Assembly (NCBI RefSeq): GCF_017562075.2
Contig: NC_054085.1
Coordinates: 11,440,259-11,504,258 of the forward strand
Length of the DNA: 64,000 bases
Origin: Anopheles merus
Lineage: Eukaryota; Arthropoda; Insecta; Diptera; Culicidae
Direction of reading: 5' to 3'
How positions within the stretch are numbered: position 1 is the stretch's first letter; every line of letters starts with the position of its first letter. A program made the translations under genes and the position numbers. The notes under the pieces are model-generated. The model did no database searches and was not told where the DNA came from. It saw only the letters and a program-made list of their open reading frames with translations. Below are positions 39,201-52,400 of this stretch, piece after piece.

Positions 39201-39938
39201 ATTATAAGAGGACCGCCAACGGACAACGATCGGAAAATTTACGCACACACGCACACGTGTAGCCGCAATTTAATAGAAATAAATGTGAAAAAGCCACTCT
39301 CTCGCCATATTCGGATGGCGAGTAAGGACGGTAAAGCCCAGACTAGTCAATATACTATTATGCCTGCCCAGTGCATCCTCCGTTGGGGATGCATCGCAAG
39401 CAATCCACGAACGTACGCGAAACAGGGAAACACGCCATAATTTCCATCCCACCAACTGGCCGAAAGCATAATCCACTAAATTAAAATAGCGGATTATAGT
39501 TAATTTTTACGATAACGGGGCTCATAACAAGCTGTTCGCCGTGGCAAGCCCCGTGGTGAGCTGGTTTGGTTTATCGCGTGTCGAAGCGCGAAGCAGAATG
39601 CGAACGCTCGGCGGAAGTGGGAAACTCATTTTAAATCAAAGTCCTCCGGCAGGAGCACACTGGCAGGAAAGAAGGGCAGGAACAGCCGTGTTATAGTCAG
39701 CGTAATTAATTACGCATTTCGCCAATAATGCACCGTGTTTCCACAGTGCGCTACACGACTCGTTTAAAGAGCAGTATTTTTCCCCCGGAATCTTCCCAAA
39801 AGACTTGAAAAAGCAATATGGTGGAACGTGCCTTTTGCGAACAGTATTTTTATGTGACACGTATGTTTGGTACGTGTGAGGGAGTGCTCTCAGCGGTTGG
39901 CGAGCTCTCTGGCCGGGAGGTACAAATATTAACTTTCT

Positions 39939-39963
39939 ATCATCATCATCATCATCATCATCA
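39939..39963. repeat. (ATC)n trinucleotide repeat
   Basis: About eight ATC/CAT units on the plus strand, 42 bases downstream (in gene direction) of the donor of candidate exon A. It is intronic, so no amino-acid repeat results. Confidence 0.88.
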
Positions 39964-40004
39964 CGGCCCACCAAAAACCCTCTTGCCCCACAGTGTCAAC
40001 TTAC

Positions 40005-40070
40005 GCAAGGATCAAGCGTATGTGGCACCGCTTGGCGAAAGTTAATGCGTTCAACTCGCCTGGAAGCCAT
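40005..40070 (-). CDS. Exon A: candidate first coding exon, 22 codons from ATG to donor
   Basis: Seen: a strong donor TGC|GTAAGTTG follows 40005. Upstream of it the phase-0 frame is open for 22 codons to an ATG at 40070-40068 (start MASRRVERINFRQAV). An in-frame TGA lies two codons before the ATG, so the frame cannot extend further. Phase 0 at the donor is exactly what exons B, C and D need, giving one unbroken frame of about 898 codons to the left edge. The start context (TTG before ATG, G at +4) is not optimal, and an upstream ATG TTT TCC frame stops at that TGA. Alternative: CAG|G at 40061-40059 could be an acceptor, making this a 55-nt internal exon, but its pyrimidine tract is weak. The leader upstream (to about 40140) is unassigned. 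Confidence 0.45.
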
Positions 40071-41325
40071 CAATCAATTTAGGAGGCCTAAGGAAAACAT
40101 TTTGCTCTCCCGCCTCTCACTCCAAAGGCACACACACAGCAGGTCGTCATCTGTTGATGACAGGAAATGCTAGGCGCTACAAGGATGCTAGAAGCAATGT
40201 TACCTTGTGCCAAAAAGACGTTGCTTGTGCGAACAAGATCCCTTTTCTCCCGCCGTCAGATCGCGTGACGGGCGTACATGGGTTTGCTCGCCGACCGAAA
40301 GGGCGAAGAGAAATAAATCGAGGGTAAATGCAACGCAAATAGAAGAATCCTTATGCTTCTCCAGGACGCAAGGAAAAGCAGAAGTAAGCAGAAGGCGCTT
40401 ATACACCAGCTGCTCTGCCGCAGCAGACGAGGTTGCGTCACGGAAGATAATAAAGTAGATTTGCAGCAGCATTTCATCCTCATCTGGCCCGAACACCAAT
40501 ATCGTCGTCGTCGTTGTTGTCGCCGATGAAGTACAAGCTATTGAAATATGATTTCGGAATGAATAAATAAATAGCAAGAAAATTACAATCTCTCCTAGCG
40601 ATACCGAACCATTGCGTCATTGACTTTCCATCCATGCGGCGGTCTTCAGGCCCGGGATCGTTGGGATTTTGCAATCAATAATCTATTGAACGGGCAAGCA
40701 AGCAACGAACGACCGGAGAAGCAAAAGCAAATTCAAATCCGATCAATATGGAAGTTCTCAAACACTGTCGCAGCCGGGTTGATAAGACACAGCCCGACGG
40801 GAAAACATAATCGATACGCTATTGGAAGGCGCGATGAACCGGGGTCGGTTCAAGGCGCAAGTATTCTCTTCAATGTGGATACAACAGCTTATTAATCTCT
40901 CGCTGCCCGTACACTTTGTTTGCCCTGCCTGGTAGAGGATTTGTTTGTTTTGACGCGGAACAAATTTAGTCTCTTTTAGTGGTTGAACGGGAGGCAACGG
41001 CAGTGCTAAATGATTGTGATGAATTGTGATGGATGACCTTTCACTAAGGGCGTTTACTTTTGTTTGTGGCCAGTGGGATTGGGTGGTGTTTACCGAAAAT
41101 ATGCTACTATTGCCCAATAGTGGAGATAGTACAGTGGCTGCAATGACGTATCCGATTTTGGTCCTTCGAGCCGGATCACGGTTGATTAATAAATCTAACG
41201 CCTTTCAATGGAGTTTGTTTGACGTGGGAGGCATTTTTCTCACATACTCCTTCGAATTAAGGCTTTTCTTTGACATTCAGTAACCCTGAGGAAGTCCAGC
41301 AAGACTAAATGAACTGTTTTATTCC

Positions 41326-41347
41326 TCATCATCATCATCATCATCAA
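41326..41347. repeat. (ATC)n trinucleotide repeat
   Basis: About seven ATC units on the plus strand in non-coding sequence. Confidence 0.88.
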
Positions 41348-44300
41348 TTAGATTAAAGACGTTCTCACGTCCAGCAGTTTTGAAGTATCACTAAATTCGA
41401 TTGACGTCCAAAACTGTATATAAAGTGGGATTGCTTAAATATAACTTAACAAATAATCTCTCAATCCACATAATTCATTCATTCTAAAAATATTCTCAAA
41501 TCTTTAAGTTATTCTGGAAGTTTTCAAATCCCTGACCAACAGCTAAATCTTCCCACAGCGATTTGAGACACTTCGGTCCATACTCAGTTAGCACCCACTC
41601 AGAGATTTACAATTGTTTCGGCAATCATCGCATCCACCTTAATGGCACACTTGCGACTGGTCATTTCATTAAGCCGCGCGATGATTGCTTGCTCCTCATT
41701 ATAGTACGTGCCTCTTTATTTATTTTACTTCTTCGTCTTTTCATCATGCGTCAAGTTTTCCCTTTCTCTTCAACCATCTGCGCTTTGTTTCATTTTCTAC
41801 AGACATCCTACAAAAAAAAAGCACAGGCATCTTTTGTTACCTTTTACCAAGCCGCGAACACACCAGGAGACCTTTCCATTTATTTTCCCACTCCCCCTTT
41901 AAGTGGAGCAAACGCTGCGCAAGGTTCACCCAAGACGCACCTGGTCTAAAATATATATCGCACCCTCGGGATACCCCTCGCGAGCCCACGGTGAAGATAT
42001 CTCCCGCTGGGACAAGTTGCCCATTACCGTAACTCATTAAAACATTTAGCGCCATAAACAGAGACGTCATTGTCAAACTTTTCAGCTGTGGCAAAGCGCG
42101 AGAATGCGCGCGCGCGTCGACAACATTATGGGCCAATAATTATGATTAAAATTAATATTTAAACAGACATTACCCCCAAAAGCAGCAGCAGCATCGGTGA
42201 TGTAATAATAGCCGATGATGTCCCGTACGCGCTATTTTCGCTCCGGCAAACCGTCACCGGCACCGCTCATTGCAGGCAGAAGGATTGCATCGGGTGACAT
42301 CGGCGTGATGACGCTACCCAAAACGGCCTTTCGTAATGGTATTAGCCGTTAAGCCTAGCAAACACATTGTAATTAGAGCGCGAAACGTTTCAAGTCGGCC
42401 AAGCACCAACAGCCTCGGATCGGGGACTACCATGGCTGCCCTGCAATGCGCCACCGAGCGCAGAGTGACGACGACGACCGACGACGTCTTTACGGCCACG
42501 TTGGACGACGGTTCTGCGGGAGGATGGCCCTCGAAGCACGTCGAGCCGGGCGCGCTTTAATTCAATTAGAAACCATTTCCCCGGAATGGGGCACACGGAA
42601 ATTTTAAGGTTTCTAATGCCCTGCCAACTAACCATTCCCAACGGCTGGCCGGGCAATCGGAACCATTTGCTCCTGTGTTTGTGTGTGTATATGTCTGTGC
42701 TTCTGAAAAACTATAGAGAAAGAGATTGTGAACGCTACGAGGGCAACGTTTACGATGGCCCTCTCGAGACCATCTCCGCCGCCGTTAAGTGTTGAGCATT
42801 ATCCGAATGTCAGGTTTTTATTGTTATTGAATGAAGACGAAAGCATCGTCCCGGGAAAAGCGCACGGGAATCCTTTCCTGGTGCTTCGAAATCTAGGTTG
42901 CAAAACGAAAAACAAAAATCCTTCGTTAAACATCTTGATTGCAAGCGTCAAAGTCCGGAATATGAGTTTGCTCTTCCTTGGGTTTTCCGCAACGCATTTT
43001 GTCGCATTTTTATTCACCAATCCGGCAGGAAGAGCGCGCTGCTTACTGCTGCTGCTGCTGCTTTACACCAAATCGGGCGGGCCCAGATATTATTTATGGC
43101 AAGCTTTATTTGTCTAGCCGCTGGAACGATCCCGGCAAACGCCCTTGCCGGAAAACAAGTGCCACTTTTACTAATAGAGATAGAGAAGGCAGCGTCGTGG
43201 CGGGATTCCATTTTTGCAGCAAAAATCATCATCACACCCATCCAATCACACGGCCGCACGGCGGAATGAGAACCTTCCAGAGTACGTAATCCCGGGCACA
43301 ATTTCGCATAATAGTTTTATACTCCAGCCTCCGAAAAATAGCACCAGCCAATGCTTCGGAAAAGGCCTGGGAAAAAGTGTGGTATGAGACACATCGCAAT
43401 AATCTTACACACCAAGTGGTGCGACATGTGTGGTAGCGCGCGCTGAATGCCATTCAATTCTGAAACGCCATGCTGTCAGGGATTGAAGACAGCGACATTA
43501 CACTTGCTGTGGTGCAATAGTTTTTTTTCTGAATTTTGGATTCACAGCGCTGTTCCCCTTTTATTTCCACCGGGCAAATGTTCCAATCCATTTTCCTAAG
43601 CGGTTTCCCCCAACCGGCTTTTTTCTCGGTTCGGTTTGCTGCCCGGCACGTGCTGACACGTGTGAGGAGCCGGGAGGAGTGATGTTGCTTTTGTCAGGCG
43701 TAGCGGATGGCCTTGCCGGCCGGTAAGAAATTGCCTGCATGTGTCGCACATTAGTGTGGTCCATTTGATTATCTTCTATTTAGATAATTGCATTCATTTG
43801 TCTGGATTATTGTGCTAAACTACTGGCGGCAATGGCAGCTGCATTTTAAGCACAAGGAAGCTCCTAACCTTTGTGTCTGATGAGTGTCGGTGGACTGCAG
43901 GTAGCACTATAGGTTTAGCTGGATTTTAGTCGCTAAGTATCTTCTATCAGAGGATTTTTATTCCACATGACACAATAACCATTGTTTCACCGTGGAGAAA
44001 TAGCAAGAAGAGCTAGTTCATAGACATTCTTGCGAAATAATCTTGTCTAGAATGTGAGGAAGTAGCAATTAAGCTCTTTGTTGCACCTTAATTGTATGTG
44101 TCGTCATCTTCACGAGATGTCTGAAACTAAATGAGATTTCCAAGGTTTGTTCTCCCAAATTTCTAATCAGCTTGAACATGTCAAATGCTTATACTGCTAA
44201 GTAGAAATTGTGGTTTCGCTTGTATTACATAAATCAATTTAAAAGTTCCGAAAACGCCCCGTAGTCGCTTGAACTTTGCCCGGCAACCTGCCGAAAGTCT

Positions 44301-45733
44301 CATTTTTCTTACACTCCCAAACAGCTAGACCACTCATTTGCAGGACACACTGTGCGGCTGCCGATGTCCATCGAGTAATTTATCGATCACAATTAATTTT
44401 CTTGCCACTTTCAGCTACTAATTAATTTTACGAAACCTGCTTACAAGCAGTACCGCACAACCGATAAAACTTTGGCGAATGATTCCAAAGTCCTGGCCCA
44501 TACTCCTTTCGAATGCTTCTCCAATGCACGGACTGTTTTATCGTGTCTAGTGCAGCTGAACTTTGACCAGAATTCACGATCAACGGCAATAATTATCATC
44601 TCTCAGGCTTCCTCGTGAAGACGTTCCCCTGACAACGCAATTCCAATATTGATGGGCAGTGGAAAAGAGTTACACGCGCGACAAAAGGGAGCAAAAAACT
44701 GGGCGATGACTAAGGGAAATTATAGGAGATCCCATTAGTTACGTGACCTTTCCCCAGGGGAGGGGAAGTACGACACTATTGTACGAAGTTGGAGTTAGTT
44801 GGATGCAAGCAAATAAATTAGTTTGGTGGTCCAAAGCTCAAGTACCACACAGAACCTGAAGAAGAAGTCATTTCTATTCCGCCCTCCGAACACTCTACCC
44901 TCCATCATTCACCGCCTCATTCGCAAATGGGAATGTTTCCGGGAACGAGATATGGTTGATTTAAGCTCACCTGCATATTTTATGATTTTATTCACTTACA
45001 ATCCAAAGGTAGGCTCAATAACTTCTTTTTCGCAAAACCGATCCTCCCGTCAGGTTGTGGAGCAAACTCCCCAAGTTGGTATTTTTCCGGAATTTAGAAA
45101 TCAAATCTTCCCCTCTCTGACACACTATGGTCTGCTCCAGAGAAGGGATGTTCTGAGTACCTGAGCACGATATGTTCCGTTCCAACTTTGGTGCACAAGA
45201 TACTATTGTAGTAATTTTCGCATTCCAATTCTATTTCGTCCTAATGGATTCGCCAATTCCAGACCTAGTCCCACGTTCTAGCAAGAAGCGGGGAGTGTCT
45301 ATTTTATTTCGCCTAAAGGTAATTTTACGATTATGCGTCTTATCTGAAGGGATCACACGCTTGGAGATATCTTCTTTTTCTATTACGTCTCACTTTTTTT
45401 CGCTGAATCTTGCCCACACAACCATAAGGAGTACCTCAAACACTCAAACACGTGTACACACGGTGGTTTTAGGCTAACCGCCCACGTCTGTCTATCCCTT
45501 TTCCGGGACGTCCTTAGCACCGCGTACACCACGTTTGGTGGCTTTTTACATTATTGTTACGGGTTTTTGCAAACCGCAGCACTAGGCTCTGACATATCAG
45601 GACACCGACGAACGAAGGTGCGAAAGAGCTCCAGGTTCCAGCGCCACCAGCTCGTAAACAAACCGATCCCAACGAAACCCGCGTAGGGTGTAATGGCGCA
45701 TCTTTTATGGTGTCGTCCCGCAGTTACTACAAC

Positions 45734-45757
45734 CCTCTCTCGCTCTCTCTCTCTCTG
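45734..45757. repeat. (CT)n tract
   Basis: A nearly perfect CT run with one G interruption near its start and one near its end. On the minus strand it is a GAGA-factor-type tract. Confidence 0.88.
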
Positions 45758-45965
45758 TCTTTCGTCAGTAAGCGATTCAACCAAGTCGGCGCGGTACTCT
45801 TATTCAATATTTATATGCAATTTATAAGTTATCATAAATAAAAGCCGGGCCCGAGTGAACCCTCCTACCAGTGGAGCTGAGAATCTTTTGCCAGAGCTTA
45901 CCTATGCCGGAGGGTTGACTGACATTCGCGTAACGACGGAGATAAAAGGGAAAACGGACTTCTTG

Positions 45966-45984
45966 CACACACACACACACACAC
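45966..45984. repeat. (CA)n microsatellite
   Basis: A perfect CA run of about nine units between the CT tract and the GA tract. Confidence 0.9.
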
Positions 45985-46068
45985 GCATGGAGACACCCAA
46001 ACAAGGAAGAATTTCTACGGGAGATGGGGTGCGATGAATGAATAATGAAAACATGTACCACCGCAGCC

Positions 46069-46103
46069 GAGAGAAGAGAGGAAGAGAAGAGAGAGAGAGA
46101 GAG
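46069..46103. repeat. 35-base polypurine GA-rich tract
   Basis: Pure purine on the plus strand, mostly GA with AAG interruptions. It is in the opposite orientation to the CT run about 310 bases to its left. Confidence 0.88.
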
Positions 46104-46404
46104 TGAGAAAGACAGGCAGAGATCAGAAGCCCAAAAATGTCTTCAAGTTGGAGGAGAACGCGACGCCGGGGGGTTTTGTGTGACCAGGAAAAGGCGTGAC
46201 ACGTAAGACACAACCCCGACACGGTTCAGACAGACCCCGGCACAGTTGAAATGTCAGCAAAACTGACGGCCGGCCGGTTACTGGTCGGAAGCGACCGGAA
46301 AATGCTGTACGTCAACACTCGAAAAATCTTCGTCCCGTGTGTCGAGTGTGCTATCGTCGCAATTTTACGCTTCCGCTCGAGCAAAATCGTCCTCTTGAAA
46401 AGTC

Positions 46405-46423
46405 TCACACACACACACACACA
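46405..46423. repeat. (CA)n microsatellite
   Basis: A perfect run of about nine CA units. Confidence 0.9.
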
Positions 46424-49400
46424 AGTACCAAGTAGTATTCCCATCCCTGCACAGAACCATGGCCGCTTGGAATCGTTTTTTCCCTCTTTTTTTCGCCTTC
46501 CGAGCTACTTTTTAATGATCGCAAGAAGCTGAAAGAAACCCCATAGAGTGATAGAGAAAGCGAACAAGAGGTTCCAAGGAATCTCGTTACTGATTCTGAG
46601 GAATGCTTTCTCGTCATCCTTTTCTTTGCTCCGGGACAAAGAGTCGCTCACATTCGTCATCCCGCTGGGGGAAAGTGGAAATTGGAAATATCTACCATTT
46701 TCACGCACCAGACTGGATGGGGTTCTCTTTTTTTATTTACTGTTCAATAAGGTTCGAATGGCGTGCCATGCGACTGCCACATCCATTCTTTGGCCCATGG
46801 GGTGGAGGATGTTTCAGTAACAAAGCTAGTAAAACCCTCTGCTGGAAGTTTTTATTTACAACACTCCACTCTTCGATTTGTATGATGGACCTTCCTGTTC
46901 ACCAGAGCACAAACAAATTCAAGCGTGAATATAACATTAAAAAGTTTTTCTCCCCCTTTCCAAATGCTCGCCCTCCACCACCAAAGCATTGTTTTCCAAC
47001 TTTGACAAAGTTTACTCGGTCAATCTTATGGAAAACGGAACGAAAGTGGCAGGCACAGGAAAGTTAATCATCCACTTCATAAGCGCTCATCAATATCAAA
47101 TATTTACCGAGCAAAGCGGGCAGAACCTGCAGCACACCAATCGATAATTGCTGCTAATTCTCTGCTGCTGCTACTTCTTTGCGACCAGTGCACAGATTTC
47201 TAGATTTGGCCCACCCAGCCCACAAAGAGCACGCACAACGGAAGTTCAAATAAAATTAGCAAACGTCGCAGGGTGTTTTAGCGGTAACCTTCTGTGTCTG
47301 CAATAACGATAGCATCAAAGCAAGAGCGTGTACTGTATTCTGTTGGCTCCTGCCCAAATCTTGCCCGCAAAAATATCTAGTCCACTAATACTCCAAAAAG
47401 CCACCCAAAAGTGTGCTTCATTGAGTTTCGAACGGTGCGCCGCTTTGACCGAGATTTATCTAGCACAAATCTTTTCCATTAGTGAAAATAGGCAACTCAG
47501 CGAATCGTTTTCAGCATCCACAATCACATCAAAAAGTGCCGTGTGTGTGTGCTTCTTTACAGCTCTCAGCAGGGTCTGTGTGGAAAATAAACGACGAAAA
47601 ACTTTTATCTGCTGACACTCATCACTCATCTAGCAAAGTGTAGAGGATGGTGGCGAGGATGCTCATTGCTTCCACCATTGCTTTTAACCTCTCGCCCGGA
47701 ACGCGTGCAAAGGAGAATTCATTTATCAAATGCCGTTTTAGAATTATTAAACGGCTTCACCTACCGTCGAATGCTCTTCTGTATCGAATGGGACCGAATA
47801 AATAGCAAGGAGGCAGACGGAGTATGATAAAAGAAACCTCATAATTGAATGACATTTGTCAAATTTTGTACTGCTCGTTTTAACAGGAAGGTCGAAAAAA
47901 AGGGGCGCCGAAGATGATGTACACAAAAAAAGATAGAGTAACAACACAGCTAGCAGCCTACAACCAGCACAGACCTGACAAGAGATGTGGTCCAGGCGGT
48001 GCCTACTTGCCCGGAAAAAAGCCAACAACTCAAGGGAGGGGGAGAAGGCGCACGTTAGGAAGTCTATTAGAACCGGCAGGCGGAAAGCCTAGCAGTAGAC
48101 AAATCTTTTCGACCCATCGTCATGAAGAAAAAAAATGTATCGAAAGAAAATATTCTTCTTATGCAATTTCCCGCCGAAGAATGATTTTTGGTTCCTTTTG
48201 TTTCCGTAGTGCGGAAAGTTAGTAAGGCTTGGGTCTTCCCAGGATGGCCGGACAGCATTGAAGTCGGTTTAGGTTTATTGTGTTGCGTGCCTCGGGAGAA
48301 GAATCAAAATAATCCCCCAATTTGTTGGACACATCAAATCATCTTACAATTTTTATGATTTGATAAATCCCTAAATTACATTACTTCAGTGAACCGATAT
48401 GGCCAAGGGGTTGTTGGAGGGGTGCGGGACAATAAATAAAAGTTGAATTATGTTTTTTCTTGATTTTTGTTGTTTTTTCAATACCAGTATACGGTTGTTA
48501 AGGTCGTATAATCTTTCATGTCACGATTCTATGCCGCGTTTGTGCAAACTATTCGACTTGAATTATTTCGTAACAATAAAACAATAAATATAAATCCCAA
48601 TCTTTAGTATGAAGATAAAGAATAAATACATAAAAATATAATGGTTTGATTAAACAAATATAATTTAAAGGCCTTAACAGGACTGACAGTAAATAACGTA
48701 TCACCTCAAATGATGATTTTTGTTTTGTGTTGTAATTTATGAATGATCCCCTTGTTACGTAATTTATGGATGATCCCTTAGTTATTTGATCAAACAAAGA
48801 TTCGCTCAATCGATTAAATATTTCTTAGTTAGCGTAATTTGCTGTTATACATTTGAACTATGCTATTCGAACTTTCTGTAAAGGCCCTACTATTAAACAA
48901 TAGCGTGTACGATTTGGACGATATGTACATTATGTCAACATCTTTACTTTTATACGTTATGATAGATAATACTCTACTTATTTTCGAGTTAGAAAAGATT
49001 TTATTTCCGTTTTAACTTTAAGCTCTGTATCATGTAAATTCATACCGAACAGAACATTTACACCATTAGTTTGTTATTTTTCAGCCACAAGCAACAAGCA
49101 GCACTTCATTTCAAAGCACCCGCCCGAAAAAAAGAGCGCAAAAGTAGCTTTCTGCTTCCTATTTCATGACACACTCCCTCACCAGTCCGTTAAAATCAAC
49201 TCAAAAGCGTAAACCCAATTTAACGCGCGCGTGTTTCGTTTTATCCTGTAGAAAACAGTCTTCCAACCGACCGAAAGTCATCCCAAGTGACAAGTGTTAG
49301 TGCCTATTTTGTGCACACTCTACGCAAGGGCTGCCGCCACGAACACTACCTTAGAAGCAATGCTGGCGGACAAACAAACCGTGAAACTACCGGCCGAGTA

Positions 49401-52400
49401 ATGGCCAGACCCTTCCACAGGGCCCAGGGTGGCGGCAAGCGCAAGCTAAGTTTGTAAATAAACCATAAATTTATAACACTCATAAAACTCTCACGCTCAA
49501 CTTGCACGCTCAAAGTGAATTGCACTTGAATGGTTTTACTACCAGTTTTTCACTGGTTTTTGCTGTTTTTTTTTGTTCTCGTTTTCGTTGTTGTTGCTGC
49601 TGCTGTCATACATCTTTACACCCCGGTCGGGGTTAGTACACGCCAAGGACAATAGGTACAGAGAAGGAAGGCGGGTCCGCTGTCGATCGTAGTTACGGTA
49701 TCGTAACCACATTATGGAGGCCACATTACATAAAGATGAAATCTACCATGATCTTGGCATTTGTGGGGGTGTGTGTTTTTTGCACATCAAACGACCATGT
49801 TTCGGGACGGATTGGAAAGCAATAGCCTATTACTATTATTGCTACTTGGATAAAATGGGCTTGAGCAACGCTGGGAGGCGTCATAATACGTACTCCTCTC
49901 CAGTTGCTATAAATACAAATTGTTTGTATAAATGTTTCTTCTCCTTTCATAATAAGTCTGAGCGGTTCCTCAGACAATCATATAATCAATGGCTTTTCGT
50001 TTCCAATTTTTACGATAAACCAATTAGAAGACTCAATCATTTTGTCAATTAATGTCTCCACATCGTCCGCATTGATGTGTAGCGGAGTTAATTATTTTAA
50101 CCCCGAAGCAACCCTTTTGCTCTCATCATCAAACGTAGCTGACTTCCAGGCTCCAAATTGCTTATTTCTAACTCGTTCGGTTCATGTGTGGAAACCAGTT
50201 CCCATCGCTTCTGGCTTTGTCCAAATCCATTCGTCCCTTTATTGACTTAATGCTTTATCAGAAATCCCATCAACGTGCACTTTTCGCACAGGAAGAAATC
50301 CACTTCTTCTTCAACCTTTGCTTTGAGAGATCCAAAGCGAAGAGTAATAACAAAAAATAACCCCAGCTCCTCCTAATACCAATCTTGCCCGATTTCTCCC
50401 TAGAGGACATTTCCCGCTGTGTTGACTAAGACGAAACATAAATTTTCCCCTTTCCCGGGTGGTGCAGAGGACGGGCAGATGGTTCTGCCGTATTGGCTCG
50501 TAATTAAAATCCTATCGATCCTTTCCGGACCGAACATTTTCGCTCTGCTCCGAGGAAAACAAAAATCAGTTCCATCGCTCTCCTTCCGTCTTGCCACCAT
50601 TAGCTCCGCTCACATTTCTCCCTCTTCCTATACCTGTACATCACGGACGGGCGGAAACTCCGGTGTGCTAATCGCCAAGGGAAAAACGCATGTTTACTGT
50701 CAACCTAGCGTCGCTTTATGTAGCAATTGTGGGCAGGCAACTGATTAAATATTGAACAACGGCGACCACCGCCGTCGTGCTTTGCTGTCCCTGTTGCTTG
50801 TAGTTGATGGCGACTACACTTTTTTCCCAAATACCAAGAGATAACACTCCGCGGGAAATGAACGCTCGAAGGATAAGCAAGCAGATTCATCTTCAAGTGG
50901 AGACGGTCGCAAGGAAAAGCAGTCATTCATCAAATCACCCCTGCACAAAAGGTGGGATAGGAGAGTGGCAGTAGTAATACCACCGGGCAGACTCCCTAAA
51001 GGACGACGTTTTGTTTGGCATCTTCCATCTGGTCGAAATGGAAGCAATTCCCTCAAGCCTTCATCTGTCGCATCGTACAGAGACGGGAAAGGGAGAGAGA
51101 GATAGAGAGAGTAAACAAACAACGGCGATGGTGCATTCAGGGGCCCATGACACAAGAACCTATTTGGGCAGGCTCAAGAGCACACCATGTCACCGTACGC
51201 AACCGCGCTGTGCCAATCGGAACACGTGTAGCTTTTCAGTGTTTTCACGAGGGAAAAAAAAATTACGTGTTCAGACGAAAATCTACCCTTTCCTTGCTGA
51301 TGAATACAGAATCACAACTCAAATGCCGTAAACAAAGAATAAGAAAAGGCAGAGTACGCTCAAGATCTAATTTTTTGGAGTTCCTGAGTTCCTTGAGATC
51401 TTCTCCATTGCTGAGATATTTCAATTCTAACCTTTCCTGACTATAAACCACCAAAACTTCGTGTCCTTACACCAGCAACACACTTGCTAAACTTTTCACC
51501 TGCTTTCCCCACAAAAACAACAACAACATCAACGTCTTCAAGTGCAATCTCACTAATGGCCTTAGGTACTTCTAAAAGGGGTAGAAAACAAGTACAAGTG
51601 CACACACCTCACTTACCAACTCACTTAAACGCATTGGGTGACTCTTTATTGACTGTTTTTTGCTGGTAGGCCCACCCTACCGCATCCAAGTACTTCACTA
51701 ACTGGCGAGTAGTAAGCGACGAGGATGTTCCTGACACACACCTGTCCCCGCAGAATTCCTCGCACACAAAAACCCAGACGAGATGCTCGCCTCGCTGTAA
51801 AGTGCGCATTATTATTTATAATGAATTTTACTACCACACAACAATCTTCCGGATGTCCAACCTTCATCATCAGCCTTTCAGAGCTGCGTAAAGAGCCGGG
51901 AATGGGGGCGTACACTCGTCATCACTTCGTCAGCGACGTTCGTGTCTTCCAGTAGCTGTGCTACTGCCATTGCGGTATTAAAGTTTTCAACGCAACCAAA
52001 CAGACCAAAACCCAACCACTGCGTGGATTGACGCAGTTCCGCAGGAGACAAAGTCATCTCGTGCCGTGCCAGCTGGCATCCCAAAAAATCGCAAGAAGGC
52101 AGCAGTTTTCCTAGCCATTCAGTCTCACCCGCCCACAAAAGGCAGGCAGGCAAGTACAACGGCGAGTACAAAAGAAGCTTCGAGAAATTTTCAACTAATT
52201 TGCATGTTTTCCCTCCCCGTTACCCAGAGCTCACGCAGGCCTCACACCAACCGCCACTACCGGAACAAGGGACAGTTCTACATGCGTTCCCTGGGAAGCA
52301 GCCAAAGCACCCGGCTCCTCCCCGGTTTCGCATATTAAGTGGAGTGAGTTTTTATTTCTTTTCCCCATTAACAAATACGTCCTCCTCCGACCATCGGTGC

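Larger units (their letters stand above)
34216..40004 (-). other. Intron A-B, left of the candidate start exon; no gene seen
   Basis: Contains a (CA)n run at 36251-36268 and an (ATC)n run at 39939-39963. AT-rich around 38290-38760. No further exon with both splice sites in a usable phase was found. The donor-like GTAAGCGG at about 36434 has no convincing acceptor upstream. Confidence 0.65.

Noticed and set aside
44960..44985. TATGCAG|GTGAGC as a ratchet site
   Set aside because: The sequence upstream is A-rich rather than pyrimidine-rich.
45890..45925. CATAG|GTAAGC as a ratchet site or exon end
   Set aside because: Donor half is good but the tract before AG is mixed, and no upstream exon fits the gene's phase.
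51613..51915. Minus-strand frame ending near GTGAGT/GTAAGT donors
   Set aside because: Two frames are open together, the acceptors are weak, and the frame meets a stop between the two donor options. Not strong enough for an exon call.
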